From NCBI GenBank assembly GCA_965196605.1, contig CBDAKK010000004.1, positions 62,001 through 126,000 on the forward strand: 64,000 nucleotides of DNA. Direction: 5' to 3'. The stretch's first letter is position 1. Every line of letters starts with the position of its first letter. The stretch is from CBDAKK01 sp965196605. GTDB lineage: Bacteria; Spirochaetota; Spirochaetia; WTKD01; G963693115. The notes under the pieces were generated by a model that was not told the origin of the DNA, did no database searches, and saw nothing but the letters and a program-made list of their open reading frames with translations. This document shows, one piece after another, positions 35,523-44,954 of this stretch. The position numbers and the translations under genes were made by a program.

Positions 35523-36620
35523 TTATTTATAATATTTTTTGCCTGCGTTGACAATGCAGCTTTTTTCCACGACTTCGTGTTCTAAAGACAGCTTGTACTT
35601 ACCCTTGTCGTCAAGCAAAAATTTAAAAAAGTTTATGATGTTTTTGCTAAAGAGTAGCGAAGCATGCGCAGGCACTTCTTCTGACAAATCTGAATTGCCC
35701 ACAATGGTAACGCCCTTGTGGTTGACAACTTTTTGGTCCTTAGTCAACTCGCAGTTGCCCCCCGTAGAGGATGCAAGGTCGATGACAACGCTGCCTAACG
35801 GCATTTGTTCCACCATTTTTTTGCTAACCAGCTTAGGCGCAGGCTTGCCTCTAAGCTGAGCGGTGCTAATAACAACGTCTGACTTTTGTATGCTCTTTTC
35901 AAGTGCTGCCTTCTGTCGTTTTTGGTAGTCCGCAGTTTGCTCTACGGCGTAACCTCCCGCTCCCTTGTCGTCTGTAGCGCCCTCAACCTCTACAAATTGT
36001 GCGCCCAAACTCTTTACCTCGTCTCGCACGGCTGCGCGGGTGTCAAAAGCCTGTACTACAGCACCCAAGCGGCGTGCCGTTGCAATGGCTTGCAAGCCCG
36101 CAACCCCTGCGCCTATTACCAAAACCTTGGCAGGTGGAATGCTGCCCGCTGCCGTTGTGAGCATGGGGAAGTACTTTGGCAAATACTGCGCCGCAACCAG
36201 CACCGCACGGTAGCCTGCAATGGAGCCAAGAGACGAAAGAACGTCTGCCGACTGTGCAACGGTTACCCTCGGTATCATGTCGAGGCTAAATATTGTATGC
36301 GATTTCTTCGCATAGCCTGAGAGCTTTTTCTCATTATCAAACGGCGCATATCGAGAAATAAACACCGCCGAGGCCTTTGCCTTAGCTTGGTCGACCGTTG
36401 AAACGGGGTTAAGCGTAATGAGTATGTCAGACGATGCTATGACAGACGCCTTTGTCGCTATTTTTACCTTTTGTGCCTTGTACAAAGCGTCGCTATAGCC
36501 TGCACTCTCGCCTGCCTTTGCAACCATTTGTACCGTAATTCCCATTTTTTGTATTTGAGGGATTACATCAGGCACTATGGCAACACGCGTATCTTGTTCG
36601 TTTAGTATACCTAATACCAT
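35523..36620 (-). CDS. pntA: NAD(P) transhydrogenase alpha subunit, NAD-binding part
   Basis: This is a 365-residue soluble domain I. The NAD-binding motif VLVIGAGVAGLQAIATARRLGA (about 167-188) and the RDEVKSLGA region mark the alanine-dehydrogenase/PNT family. The mobile loop is near GGYAVEQTADYQKRQK. A strong AAGGAGG site precedes the ATG. First gene of the pnt operon on minus. Confidence 0.95.
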   Translation of the reverse strand: MVLGILNEQDTRVAIVPDVIPQIQKMGITVQMVAKAGESAGYSDALYKAQKVKIATKASVIASSDILITLNPVSTVDQAKAKASAVFISRYAPFDNEKKLSGYAKKSHTIFSLDMIPRVTVAQSADVLSSLGSIAGYRAVLVAAQYLPKYFPMLTTAAGSIPPAKVLVIGAGVAGLQAIATARRLGAVVQAFDTRAAVRDEVKSLGAQFVEVEGATDDKGAGGYAVEQTADYQKRQKAALEKSIQKSDVVISTAQLRGKPAPKLVSKKMVEQMPLGSVVIDLASSTGGNCELTKDQKVVNHKGVTIVGNSDLSEEVPAHASLLFSKNIINFFKFLLDDKGKYKLSLEHEVVEKSCIVNAGKKYYK

Positions 36621-36773
36621 ACTAACCTCCTTGAAGTGTTAATGTAGTTAATTTTTTTAGATGCGTATAAATAATAGTGTAGTTTATATAAAGCATTTAC
36701 TCAAATAAAATACTAAAATTATGCCTTAAAAAATAGCGTAGCGACAATGCATCATGAGAGTACTTGCGCCTCC

Positions 36774-37029
36774 CGATAGTAAAAAAGCTATGTCGACATA
36801 CCTTTTCTACCATTGCCCATGGGCCACAGAAAAACACTGGTGTTTTTTTTAAATTGTCTAGACTTGTTGGGCAAAAAGTCCCCATGAATTGGAGAAAAAC
36901 ACTGGTGTTTTTTGCACAGGCACTGCTACAGGGTGTTGTGTGCCCGCACAGGCTTGTAAGGCATGACTTGGGAGGCTTGTCCACACCAAAGGCAAAGGTG
37001 ACTTTGTCGACATAACTTCTTTACTATTG
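36774..37029. mobile_element. MITE-like element with 25-bp terminal inverted repeats
   Basis: The left end (36774-36798) and right end (37005-37029, inverted) match at 22 of 25 positions around ATAGTAAA and TATGTCGACA. The 256-bp interior encodes no convincing protein but has two copies of the palindrome AAAAACACTGGTGTTTTT (near 36830 and 36895). A non-autonomous element mobilised in trans is the simplest reading. No target duplication is obvious. It ends about 30 bp before the leuS promoter. Confidence 0.6.
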
Positions 37030-37061
37030 CCTCTATAAAGTGGTTACGTGAATTCAGGCTG

Positions 37062-37070
37062 TGGTATTAT
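37062..37070 (+). promoter_or_regulatory. Extended -10 of leuS, probably leaderless
   Basis: TGG-TATTAT ends 6 nt before the ATG at 37077, with no Shine-Dalgarno between. Confidence 0.55.
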
Positions 37071-37076
37071 AAAACA

Positions 37077-39530
37077 ATGGAAAAAAAGCCGTATCCCTTT
37101 GCACACATAGAAAAAAAATGGCAGGAATACTGGAGTACGAACAACACCTTTGCGGTGAGCGAAGACCCCAGCATCCCCAAAGAGAAACGGAAATACATAC
37201 TCGATATGTTTCCGTACCCTTCTGCTGCGGGCTTGCATGTGGGGCACCCTGAAGGCTACACGGCAACTGACATTTACAGCCGCTACTTACGCATGAAGGG
37301 CTATGCCGTGTTGCACCCTATGGGCTTTGATAGTTTTGGCCTGCCCGCGGAAAACTACGCCATTCAAAACAAAACTCACCCGCGCGAAACCACGGAGAAA
37401 AACATAGACAAGTTCCGCGCGCAAATAAAGCGCCTTGGGTTTTCTTACGACTGGCAGCGCGAGGTTGCCACGCACACGCCCCAGTACTACCGATGGACGC
37501 AATGGATTTTTTTGCAGCTGTATAAAAAGGGGCTTGCTTATGAAAAGGAAATGCCCATGTGGTACTGCCCCGAACTTGGCACGGTGCTGGCCAACGAGGA
37601 GGTGCTACTCACTGAAAACGGCCCGCGAAGTGAACGCGGAAACCACCCCGTGGAACGCCGACCCTTGCGCCAGTGGATGCTCAAGATAACCGCGTATGCC
37701 GAACGGCTGCTCGAAGACCTTGAAGAACTAGACTGGCCGCAGTCTATTAAGGCTATGCAACGCAACTGGATAGGCAAGAGTGAAGGCGCTATTGTGCGCT
37801 TTGGAATTGAGAATGCAGAAGCGCAAGCTTTGGAAGTTTTTACCACGCGTCCTGACACCCTGTGGGGCTGCACCTACATGGTGCTTGCTCCTGAGCACCC
37901 GCAGCTTCAAACGCTTATAAAAGAAGAAACGCGCAGCGCGGTAGAAGCCTACTTGCATAAAAGTGCGCGCAAGTCGGATTTAGAACGGAGCGACCTTGCC
38001 AAAGAAAAAAGCGGCGTGTTCACTGGCAGCTACGCGGTCAACCCCGTGAATGGCTCACGCATACCCATATGGGTTGCGGACTACGTGCTTATGGGCTACG
38101 GAACGGGCGCTATTATGGCAGTGCCTGCACACGACGAGCGCGACTTTGACTTTGCTAAAAAATTTGAACTCCCAATTATAGAAGTAATACAATCATCAGA
38201 AGAAGCGCATGGTCAAAGCACTGAACGAGAACGCGCCTATACAGAAACCGAAAAAGGTGTACTGATAAACAGCGCCGAGTTCAGCGGCATGAGGGTACAA
38301 GATGCTCAAAGCGCTATTATAGATTTTTTAGAAAAGAACAAATTAGGGGTACGCAAAACGCAGTATAAACTGCGCGATTGGATATTCAGTCGTCAGCGCT
38401 ATTGGGGAGAGCCCATTCCCTTGTTGCATGGAGAGGGCGGAGGGGTTGAAGCCTTGAGTGAGAACGAACTGCCCCTGCTGCTGCCAGAGGTTGAAAGCTA
38501 CAAACCAACAGGCACGGGCGAGTCGCCACTTGCTGCTGTTTCACAGTGGGTTGAAACCAACACCGCGGAGGGGAAAAAGGCTACGCGCGAAACCAACACC
38601 ATGCCACAATGGGCGGGGTCCTGCTGGTATTACTTGCGCTACCTTGACCCGCACAACAGTAAAGAATTTGCAAGCCGCGAAAAAATAGACTACTGGATGC
38701 CCGTGGACTTGTACTTGGGCGGTGCTGAGCATGCGGTGCTGCATTTGCTGTACGCGCGCTTTTGGCACAAGGTGTTTTACGACCTCGACCTTGTAAACAC
38801 CAAAGAGCCCTTTCAAAAATTGGTGAATCAAGGAATGATACTCGGCGAGGATGGAAACAAAATGTCGAAGTCGGTTGGTAACGTGATAAATCCCGACACC
38901 ATTGTGGATGAGTACGGCGCGGACAGTTTGCGCATATACGAAATGTTTATGGGACCATTGCGCCAAGAAAAGCCGTGGTCTATAAAGGGGCTTGTGGGCA
39001 TACATAGGTTTCTTGCGCGCGTGTGGAACTTGCAGTATAAGCCAATGAAAGACGAGGGCGCGCCGCCTGAACTTGAAAAAAGCTTGCATAAGAGCATAAA
39101 AAAAATAAGCAATGACACCGAGAGTTTGGCGTGCAACACCGCCATAGCGCAAATGATGATATTGGTGAATGAAATGCAAAAGCATGAGTTTTTGTACCGC
39201 ACGGTTTTTGACGCCTTTGTGCGCCTGCTTGCGCCCTATGCCCCCCACCTTGCTGAAGAGTTGTGGGAGTTTTTGGGCAAGGAGAGCCCTGTTTCACTTG
39301 CGCCATGGCCAACGTGGAATGAGGCACTTACCCTAGACGAGATGGTGGAAATAGTCTTTCAAGTAAATGGCAAGGTGCGCGCTAAACAACGTGTTGTACG
39401 CAATGCAGAACAAGCAGAGCTTGAGCGCCATGCAAAAAGCAATGAAAGCATACAAAAACACCTTGCGGATAAAACAATACACAAAACCATTGTGGTACCG
39501 AACAAATTGGTTAACTTTGTTGCGCGCTAG
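37077..39530 (+). CDS. leuS: Leucyl-tRNA synthetase
   Basis: This is an 817-residue class I synthetase. The HIGH motif appears as HVGHP (about 54-58) and KMSKS as GNKMSKSVGNVI (about 595). The CP1 editing domain shows VFTTRPDTLWGCTYMVLAPEHP, whose threonine-rich site hydrolyses mischarged tRNA. WYCPELGTVLANEEV and YWMPVDLYLGGAEHA are family blocks. The length is normal. Charges tRNA-Leu in the cytoplasm. Ends overlapping the convergent GNAT gene by 20 nt. Confidence 0.96.
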   Translation: MEKKPYPFAHIEKKWQEYWSTNNTFAVSEDPSIPKEKRKYILDMFPYPSAAGLHVGHPEGYTATDIYSRYLRMKGYAVLHPMGFDSFGLPAENYAIQNKTHPRETTEKNIDKFRAQIKRLGFSYDWQREVATHTPQYYRWTQWIFLQLYKKGLAYEKEMPMWYCPELGTVLANEEVLLTENGPRSERGNHPVERRPLRQWMLKITAYAERLLEDLEELDWPQSIKAMQRNWIGKSEGAIVRFGIENAEAQALEVFTTRPDTLWGCTYMVLAPEHPQLQTLIKEETRSAVEAYLHKSARKSDLERSDLAKEKSGVFTGSYAVNPVNGSRIPIWVADYVLMGYGTGAIMAVPAHDERDFDFAKKFELPIIEVIQSSEEAHGQSTERERAYTETEKGVLINSAEFSGMRVQDAQSAIIDFLEKNKLGVRKTQYKLRDWIFSRQRYWGEPIPLLHGEGGGVEALSENELPLLLPEVESYKPTGTGESPLAAVSQWVETNTAEGKKATRETNTMPQWAGSCWYYLRYLDPHNSKEFASREKIDYWMPVDLYLGGAEHAVLHLLYARFWHKVFYDLDLVNTKEPFQKLVNQGMILGEDGNKMSKSVGNVINPDTIVDEYGADSLRIYEMFMGPLRQEKPWSIKGLVGIHRFLARVWNLQYKPMKDEGAPPELEKSLHKSIKKISNDTESLACNTAIAQMMILVNEMQKHEFLYRTVFDAFVRLLAPYAPHLAEELWEFLGKESPVSLAPWPTWNEALTLDEMVEIVFQVNGKVRAKQRVVRNAEQAELERHAKSNESIQKHLADKTIHKTIVVPNKLVNFVAR

Positions 39531-40134
39531 TAGAACATGGCTGTGTACTGTAAGGCTTAAAGCTTAAATCTTTATGAACAGCTTGCTCAATATTTTTTAC
39601 ATAGACGCATTCGTCATGGAGCTTGCCATGGAGCTGTTGCGCACGGGGCAAAACCCCTAGTGGCAAAAAGCCAAGGCGCTGCGCAAGTGCAAGGCTTTTT
39701 TTGTTTTCACGAAGTATGAAGAGAAAGCAAAAGCTATGCGGAGTCTTTTGTGAAAGGTGCAAGAGCATTGCATGTACGCAGGTGTACATAATTCCTGCAC
39801 CTTGCGCAGCCTCAGCCAACCAATAGCCGAGTTCAACTTTTTTTGTAAAGCCCGTGCGCAGGCTCAAAACGCCAATAAGCGTATCATCGCGCCAAATGCC
39901 ATAGGCGTATTCCTTTTCATATGTTGCGCTTATTCTCATGCGCTCAATAAAAGTCACGCTGTCCTCAAGGCGCGTTACCTCCTCAGGCCACGGGAGGCTG
40001 CGGCTTAAATACGCCTTGTTTTGTAGTGTGAGTTCAAACAAAGCGGGCGCATGCTCAGCCTCAAGCAAACGCAAGCACAGCCCCTCGCGCACCGCCAACA
40101 CGGGCGGGCACAAGTTGTCATTGGTAGCTTTCAT
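39511..40134 (-). CDS. GNAT N-acetyltransferase (RimJ/RimL type)
   Basis: From the ATG at 40134 the product is 207 residues. An open frame extends upstream to 40257, but the homologous region begins here (LAVREGLCLRLLEAEHAPALF). Visible GNAT parts are AYGIWRDDTLIGVLSLRTG, ELGYWLAEAAQGAGIMYTCV (acetyl-CoA loop) and NKKSLALAQRLGFLPLG. The target may be a ribosomal protein N-terminus or a small molecule. TATAAT lies 7 nt before the ATG, with no Shine-Dalgarno, so it is probably leaderless. Confidence 0.85.
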   Translation of the reverse strand: MKATNDNLCPPVLAVREGLCLRLLEAEHAPALFELTLQNKAYLSRSLPWPEEVTRLEDSVTFIERMRISATYEKEYAYGIWRDDTLIGVLSLRTGFTKKVELGYWLAEAAQGAGIMYTCVHAMLLHLSQKTPHSFCFLFILRENKKSLALAQRLGFLPLGVLPRAQQLHGKLHDECVYVKNIEQAVHKDLSFKPYSTQPCSTSAQQS

Positions 40135-40205
40135 GCTGTTTATTATATGTGGAACGCTCAATTGAAAGAACACAAATTCAAGGAAGACGAACACATTTAT
40201 AAAAA

Positions 40206-40230
40206 AGAGTCCACCGTGTGGGGGGACTCT
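40206..40230 (-). terminator. Terminator of giant lipoprotein gene 1
   Basis: On minus, an AGAGTCC-based stem closes around the CACACGG loop region and is followed by TTTTTT. It lies 46 nt after the stop codon. Confidence 0.75.
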
Positions 40231-40275
40231 TCTGTTGATTTGGCACAAAAGTAGCAAGACTACTTCAATGCATCG

Positions 40276-43200
40276 CTATTCTGAGACGGGCACTTCTTTC
40301 CAGTGGGTTTTGATGTAGTCATCGGATTTCGATCGAGTTATTCCAGAACGAAAAACATCTTTATTAAAATAAAGTACCCTTTGCCCATTTTTTTCTACGC
40401 TTTGAAAGTTATGACTCGCAGTTGCACTAAGCTCATCAAAAAGATTGAAAACGTCCGCAACATGATAAGAAAAAACCCCTTTAGAATTAGAATCATGTTC
40501 TAAATCTTTTATTTTAAAGTATCCTATCTCATGCACTAATTTCCATCTTACACGTGCAAGCTTTGTATATACATTATTTGAGGATAAATTCTTTCTCTCA
40601 AAATCATAGGCGCCATTTTTAGATACCGTTACTGTCAAATACGTATTAAATATGTTGGTACGCATATAACGGTACGGCTTTGCGCCATTGATACTTTTAT
40701 CTTTACGTGTTATCCAATCGAAAGTGCCATTAAAAGGTTTATCGACAATAGCGATATTGTTGCTAATACTACGACCTCCACCACTTAAAGCATAATATAC
40801 ATCAGTAGATTTTCCGTCTAGCGTTAAAGATATGTTTTTGAATTTTTCTTGAGTTCGATACCCGAATAAGATAGCAGGTGTATTTAATTTTTTCAAAGTT
40901 ATAGGATAGAAATAACCTCCTAATAAATGATAATTTGCATTCACAAAGGGGTAAACCCTTGGAGACTGATCGCCATACTGTTTGAGTTTCCTATTTTCTT
41001 CCATAAGAGCTAAATAGTCAAAATCAACATTATACATTTTTTTAGTTTCAGAGTTGTAGAATTTCAAACCATATCTTTCGCTTTCTAATGTTTTAATAAA
41101 GCCAACTCGAATATAATCTAAATAGTCATAGTTCCCGTCTGGGGGTAGTAATCGAATGTTCTTAGCTGAGAATTGAATATAATTTTTAAACAAAATATCT
41201 TCGGTAAAATCAGTCATAAAATATTTCCCATCTTTTGATGTTGCTACTGCTTGTTGGTATTGAGACTTTGATCTATCAGAATCATCTTTTATCACACTCA
41301 TCGTAGGTATATCAAAAATAACCTGAATGACTCCAACAGGCAGTGTAATTATAATTTCCTCTCCCCTTTCTGTTTCATATTTAAACTGCACATTAGAAAT
41401 CTTTGCTTTATCTTCAAACCATATATCAATGTAATTTTCTGGAGTTTTTTTTGTCTCCATATAGTCATTGTTGCCACTTCCAGCCCAATACGCCGTGCCG
41501 GATGTAAAATTATAACTTAGTGGATATAATTGCGTTGTTGTGTCTGTAATTCCATCCGAAGTCGCAGGATTTATTAAAATTCTATCCGTAGAAGCTCTAT
41601 ATTGTCCCTTTTTAGACGCCATACATCTATAAATACTTCCTCCCGGTACCGCAGGCGGGCACTTAAACGTTACGCTACCTTCGTCCGCAATAAAAAAAAG
41701 CGATCCACCTATGGTACTGCCAACTTGACCTTTGTATTTTTTTTCATCTTTAAGTGGATTAAAAACAATCGTCCCGTCTAAATTTTTTTTCACTAAAGTG
41801 GTATTATGATTAATGCCTACTATCTGCATCGTAGGCTCATTCGCAGCTAGAATTATGCTCGGCAACTTTGCAATAAGCAAGTACTCATCAGTGCCTACGC
41901 CCCCCTTACGCTCTATCTTCTTCATACTCTGCACATGCAGCTTCACATCCTTCAGGCTGTTTTTGGGGTCTACCCACATATACATCGCATTGCCCTTAAT
42001 CTTACGCTTTATTCTCTTGTCTCCGGGCTTCACCGTCGTGTACACCTTTGTCGGCTTCCCGTCTGTAACACATACGTAGTTGTACACCTGCCCGCTTAGC
42101 TTTTCATTCGTGTGAAAACACGCTAAACTCACATGCTCCTCCACACGCTCCGCCTTCGTGTTATCCCGCTTACGCGTGTACACCACCTTGTAGTTCAACG
42201 ACTTCCCCTCATAGCTCCCGCTAACTCCCACTTCTGTGTTCACACAACTCGTGTCATTTCCTGCTCCTATGGCGCACAACTCATCCCATGCCGCCTTACT
42301 CTTCACCTGCTGCTTCCCATCTGACCTATAACTTCCTGCAGCATTGCGTCTGAGCAACACCGCCTTACTGTCTTTTGGCAAACTAGGGTGCAGCTGCTTC
42401 TTCTCCTCTGCCTTCCCATGGCTCGGTGTAAACGCTCCACCAGCTCCCGCTGCTATAAACCCTATCGCGGTTCCTCCTCCAATCCCAGCTCCTAAAATCT
42501 TGAACCTATTGAGCGACAACACGCGTCTGAGCCTCGCTATCTTACTCAGCCTCAGTGCTCCACGTGCCAAATAACCCAGTCGCGCATACGCCTTGCCTGC
42601 GCTATAGCGTACCGCTGCCCCGCGTGCTCCAAAGCCAAACAACTTCGCTAAAAACGCCCAGCGCCTTTGCCTACTCTTACCCAAGCCTACATCCTTCAAA
42701 CCATATGCTGCATTCCGCTCCACCTCAGGCATGAAAAACTGTATTCCATGCTTCGACTCTGAGCCTACAAACTTCATGCCACCCGATAAACCCTTTACAC
42801 TCGCTTCACTCAAACTCGACAAGCTCACTACACCACCTGCTTTCTTATCAAGATGCACCTTCGGGCCACTACCCCAGTCCCACGACGACTCACCTATCTG
42901 CGCTAGCAACTTCTTCGCTTCCAAATCCACAAACACTGCCAAGACCGGCAACGCTTGTAACTTGCCCTTCACTATAGGCACATTCCTTTTTGCTACTACC
43001 TTCCCCTTAAACTCATAGCGAAACTCCGCCGTCTCAGCATCGGGCGGCGTATAATTCCGACCATCCCATGTGCCCTTATCCGTGTACACCACCTTCACTA
43101 CACCGAGCGCTCCTTCTTCTTCCGCGCTCCCTATCTTCATCTCATACAGCGTCTGCGCTCCCGTGATGTATCCTCCTATCATCCCGATATTATCCACATA

Positions 43201-44619
43201 TAAGGGCAGCAACAGCTTCACGTTATTCCGCTGCTCATGCTCAGCAAACGCACGCTTCGGTAAATAACTCGTCTCCAGCTCCCACTTCACCCCTTCGGGT
43301 ATCACTACATTCAAGGCATGCCAAAACTTATTCGGGTTGATATATACCTGCTCTCCCCCATCGCTATACAGCCTATACAAATCATCCTTAATCTTGTACT
43401 CCTCATTCGCTATCGCTATCTCACTCGCATCAAGTCCTTCATAATAATATCCCTCGGGCTTCTTCAATGCCGCTTTGTGAAATTTCCGTTTCCCTCTCTT
43501 ATGCTTTGCCGATACCGTACATCGATTCCCCACAAGCTTCCCTTCCGCCGTGTACACGCACACAATCAAGGCTTCATGCTCCCCAACGTTCGGTGCCGCC
43601 AAATCCTCAAGCTTCGTCCCCAACGCTATCACGCTCTCTCGCAGAAAGGTGCGCGGCTTCCCGCCTTTTCGCCGTCCCTTGCTTTTTGTTCTTCTTTCAT
43701 CATGTACATTCAATGCATGCTTGTAATACGCTACCTTGTACTTATACAAATCGTGTATCATCACCTCTTTGCCTATGTACGCATGCTTACCACTCTTCTT
43801 ATTTGTGAAAAACGGCAGCTGTTTCTCTTCACCCTCCACAAAGTTCACGTAGTACCCTTTGAAGTCCTTATACACGGGAGAAACCTCCTCATCTTCCACC
43901 GCTTCTAGCTCCACCGAAAACGCATAGCGTGTGTCTCTATCAAACACCAGTTTCCCGCCATGTCGAGATCCTAAGTATGCTTTATTCGCTTCCTTGCTCC
44001 TCATAAGCTTGTTCTGAGCCAATATAGTGCCGTCCTCATCGTAATGCCTCGTCGTCGTAAAATACAACTCTCCGTCCTCGGTGGTGCGCTCCAACTTCAC
44101 CTTAAACAATTCCTCATTCACCTTGTAGTACGACTGATTACACGCCACCGGACTCGCCACCAACTCCTCATAATGCAAAAACTTCGGTTTGTAATACCCC
44201 GTGTTAGCAAACGTATCATCAATAACCTTGCTTTGATACAGACATGACTTCTTGCCTCCAGAGAGTGAAAAAATATACCCATCGTAGTCAAAGTACCATA
44301 TCTGGCTTGCATCGTACCCCTGCGTACATTCCTCGCGTACGAGCTTGCCTTCACTATTCACCGCCAAACATTTCTGCGTTATCGTGTCCGTCTTTAACTT
44401 CACCCTAAACTTGCTCTCGTAATACGCCGGCTGTGCACTCGCGTGCCCACTTGCTACGGCGCGCCTCCCGCGCCCGCTACGCACTTCACCTCCGCCGAGG
44501 CTTGCACTCACTAGCCGCTTCTCGCCTGCTTCCAACTTCGCGTTCTTACAACCACTGAGCAAGACCATCGCGCAAAGCGCACATACCACACCAACTTTCC
44601 ACATCATGCTTTTTTTCAT
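40276..44619 (-). CDS. Giant lipoprotein 1 (lectin-like N-terminus, basic cleavage-like sites)
   Basis: This is a 1447-residue protein from the ATG at 44619, which has GGAGG upstream. The lipobox is LLSGC (Cys24). Next comes a short segment with RSGRGRR (47-53) before AVASGHA. Residues about 66-180 look like a ricin-B/beta-trefoil lectin domain: paired cysteines and a QIW (about 106-108) before YFDYDGYIFSLSGGKKSC. A second basic site, KSRQRR, lies near 650 and is followed by a hydrophobic Gly/Ala segment. The C-terminal third has blocks shared with the next gene, such as CPPAVP.GSIYRC, TSDG.T, KQYGD and the ending DYIKTHWKEV. I recognise no enzyme motif. The 5' two thirds is GC-richer than the 3' third (step near 41,820). 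Function unknown; surface-exposed, possibly an adhesin or toxin. Confidence 0.75.
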   Translation of the reverse strand: MKKSMMWKVGVVCALCAMVLLSGCKNAKLEAGEKRLVSASLGGGEVRSGRGRRAVASGHASAQPAYYESKFRVKLKTDTITQKCLAVNSEGKLVREECTQGYDASQIWYFDYDGYIFSLSGGKKSCLYQSKVIDDTFANTGYYKPKFLHYEELVASPVACNQSYYKVNEELFKVKLERTTEDGELYFTTTRHYDEDGTILAQNKLMRSKEANKAYLGSRHGGKLVFDRDTRYAFSVELEAVEDEEVSPVYKDFKGYYVNFVEGEEKQLPFFTNKKSGKHAYIGKEVMIHDLYKYKVAYYKHALNVHDERRTKSKGRRKGGKPRTFLRESVIALGTKLEDLAAPNVGEHEALIVCVYTAEGKLVGNRCTVSAKHKRGKRKFHKAALKKPEGYYYEGLDASEIAIANEEYKIKDDLYRLYSDGGEQVYINPNKFWHALNVVIPEGVKWELETSYLPKRAFAEHEQRNNVKLLLPLYVDNIGMIGGYITGAQTLYEMKIGSAEEEGALGVVKVVYTDKGTWDGRNYTPPDAETAEFRYEFKGKVVAKRNVPIVKGKLQALPVLAVFVDLEAKKLLAQIGESSWDWGSGPKVHLDKKAGGVVSLSSLSEASVKGLSGGMKFVGSESKHGIQFFMPEVERNAAYGLKDVGLGKSRQRRWAFLAKLFGFGARGAAVRYSAGKAYARLGYLARGALRLSKIARLRRVLSLNRFKILGAGIGGGTAIGFIAAGAGGAFTPSHGKAEEKKQLHPSLPKDSKAVLLRRNAAGSYRSDGKQQVKSKAAWDELCAIGAGNDTSCVNTEVGVSGSYEGKSLNYKVVYTRKRDNTKAERVEEHVSLACFHTNEKLSGQVYNYVCVTDGKPTKVYTTVKPGDKRIKRKIKGNAMYMWVDPKNSLKDVKLHVQSMKKIERKGGVGTDEYLLIAKLPSIILAANEPTMQIVGINHNTTLVKKNLDGTIVFNPLKDEKKYKGQVGSTIGGSLFFIADEGSVTFKCPPAVPGGSIYRCMASKKGQYRASTDRILINPATSDGITDTTTQLYPLSYNFTSGTAYWAGSGNNDYMETKKTPENYIDIWFEDKAKISNVQFKYETERGEEIIITLPVGVIQVIFDIPTMSVIKDDSDRSKSQYQQAVATSKDGKYFMTDFTEDILFKNYIQFSAKNIRLLPPDGNYDYLDYIRVGFIKTLESERYGLKFYNSETKKMYNVDFDYLALMEENRKLKQYGDQSPRVYPFVNANYHLLGGYFYPITLKKLNTPAILFGYRTQEKFKNISLTLDGKSTDVYYALSGGGRSISNNIAIVDKPFNGTFDWITRKDKSINGAKPYRYMRTNIFNTYLTVTVSKNGAYDFERKNLSSNNVYTKLARVRWKLVHEIGYFKIKDLEHDSNSKGVFSYHVADVFNLFDELSATASHNFQSVEKNGQRVLYFNKDVFRSGITRSKSDDYIKTHWKEVPVSE

Positions 44620-44736
44620 AGTTTCTGCCTCCACCCCATAAGGTATTGTTGATTTTTTCTCGCATATTTTCATTTATTTAGAAAATAATACGTATTTTCT
44701 TATATTATCACTAAAATAATTTAAAAAAGCAAATAA

Positions 44737-44805
44737 TTAATAAAAAGAAATAAAATTGCAATAATTCAAAAAATACTTGATAAGAAGTTGCAACATTAAA
44801 GAAAC
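44737..44805 (-). promoter_or_regulatory. Upstream region shared by the two giant lipoprotein genes
   Basis: About 70 bp here match 49655-49724 closely (shared TACTTGATAAGAA and TTGCAACATTAAA on plus). It lies at a similar distance ahead of each gene and is likely to hold the promoter or a control site. Confidence 0.55.
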
Positions 44806-44894
44806 TGCACGTACATACACTGTGTTTTTCACGCAAACTCTATACAGTGCAAAACTCACATCATGTTGAAAAAGAACTCATGCAAAACAAAAAA

Positions 44895-44915
44895 AGCCCA
44901 CCGTGTGGGTGGGCT
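44895..44915 (-). terminator. Terminator of giant lipoprotein gene 2
   Basis: On minus, GCCCACCC-ACAC-GGTGGGC is followed by TTTTTTTG. The loop and upper stem resemble the terminator of gene 1. Confidence 0.8.
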
Positions 44916-44954
44916 CTTGAGTCTTATATATAATGCAGGCTACATAGCGTACAT

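Noticed and set aside
36764..37015. Small proteins on both strands between pntA and leuS
   Set aside because: The frames are created by the inverted-repeat element. The peptides mirror its palindromes and have no translation signals.
38541..39248. 235-codon minus-strand frame inside leuS
   Set aside because: It is a shadow of the leuS coding strand, and the leuS frame has clear catalytic motifs throughout.
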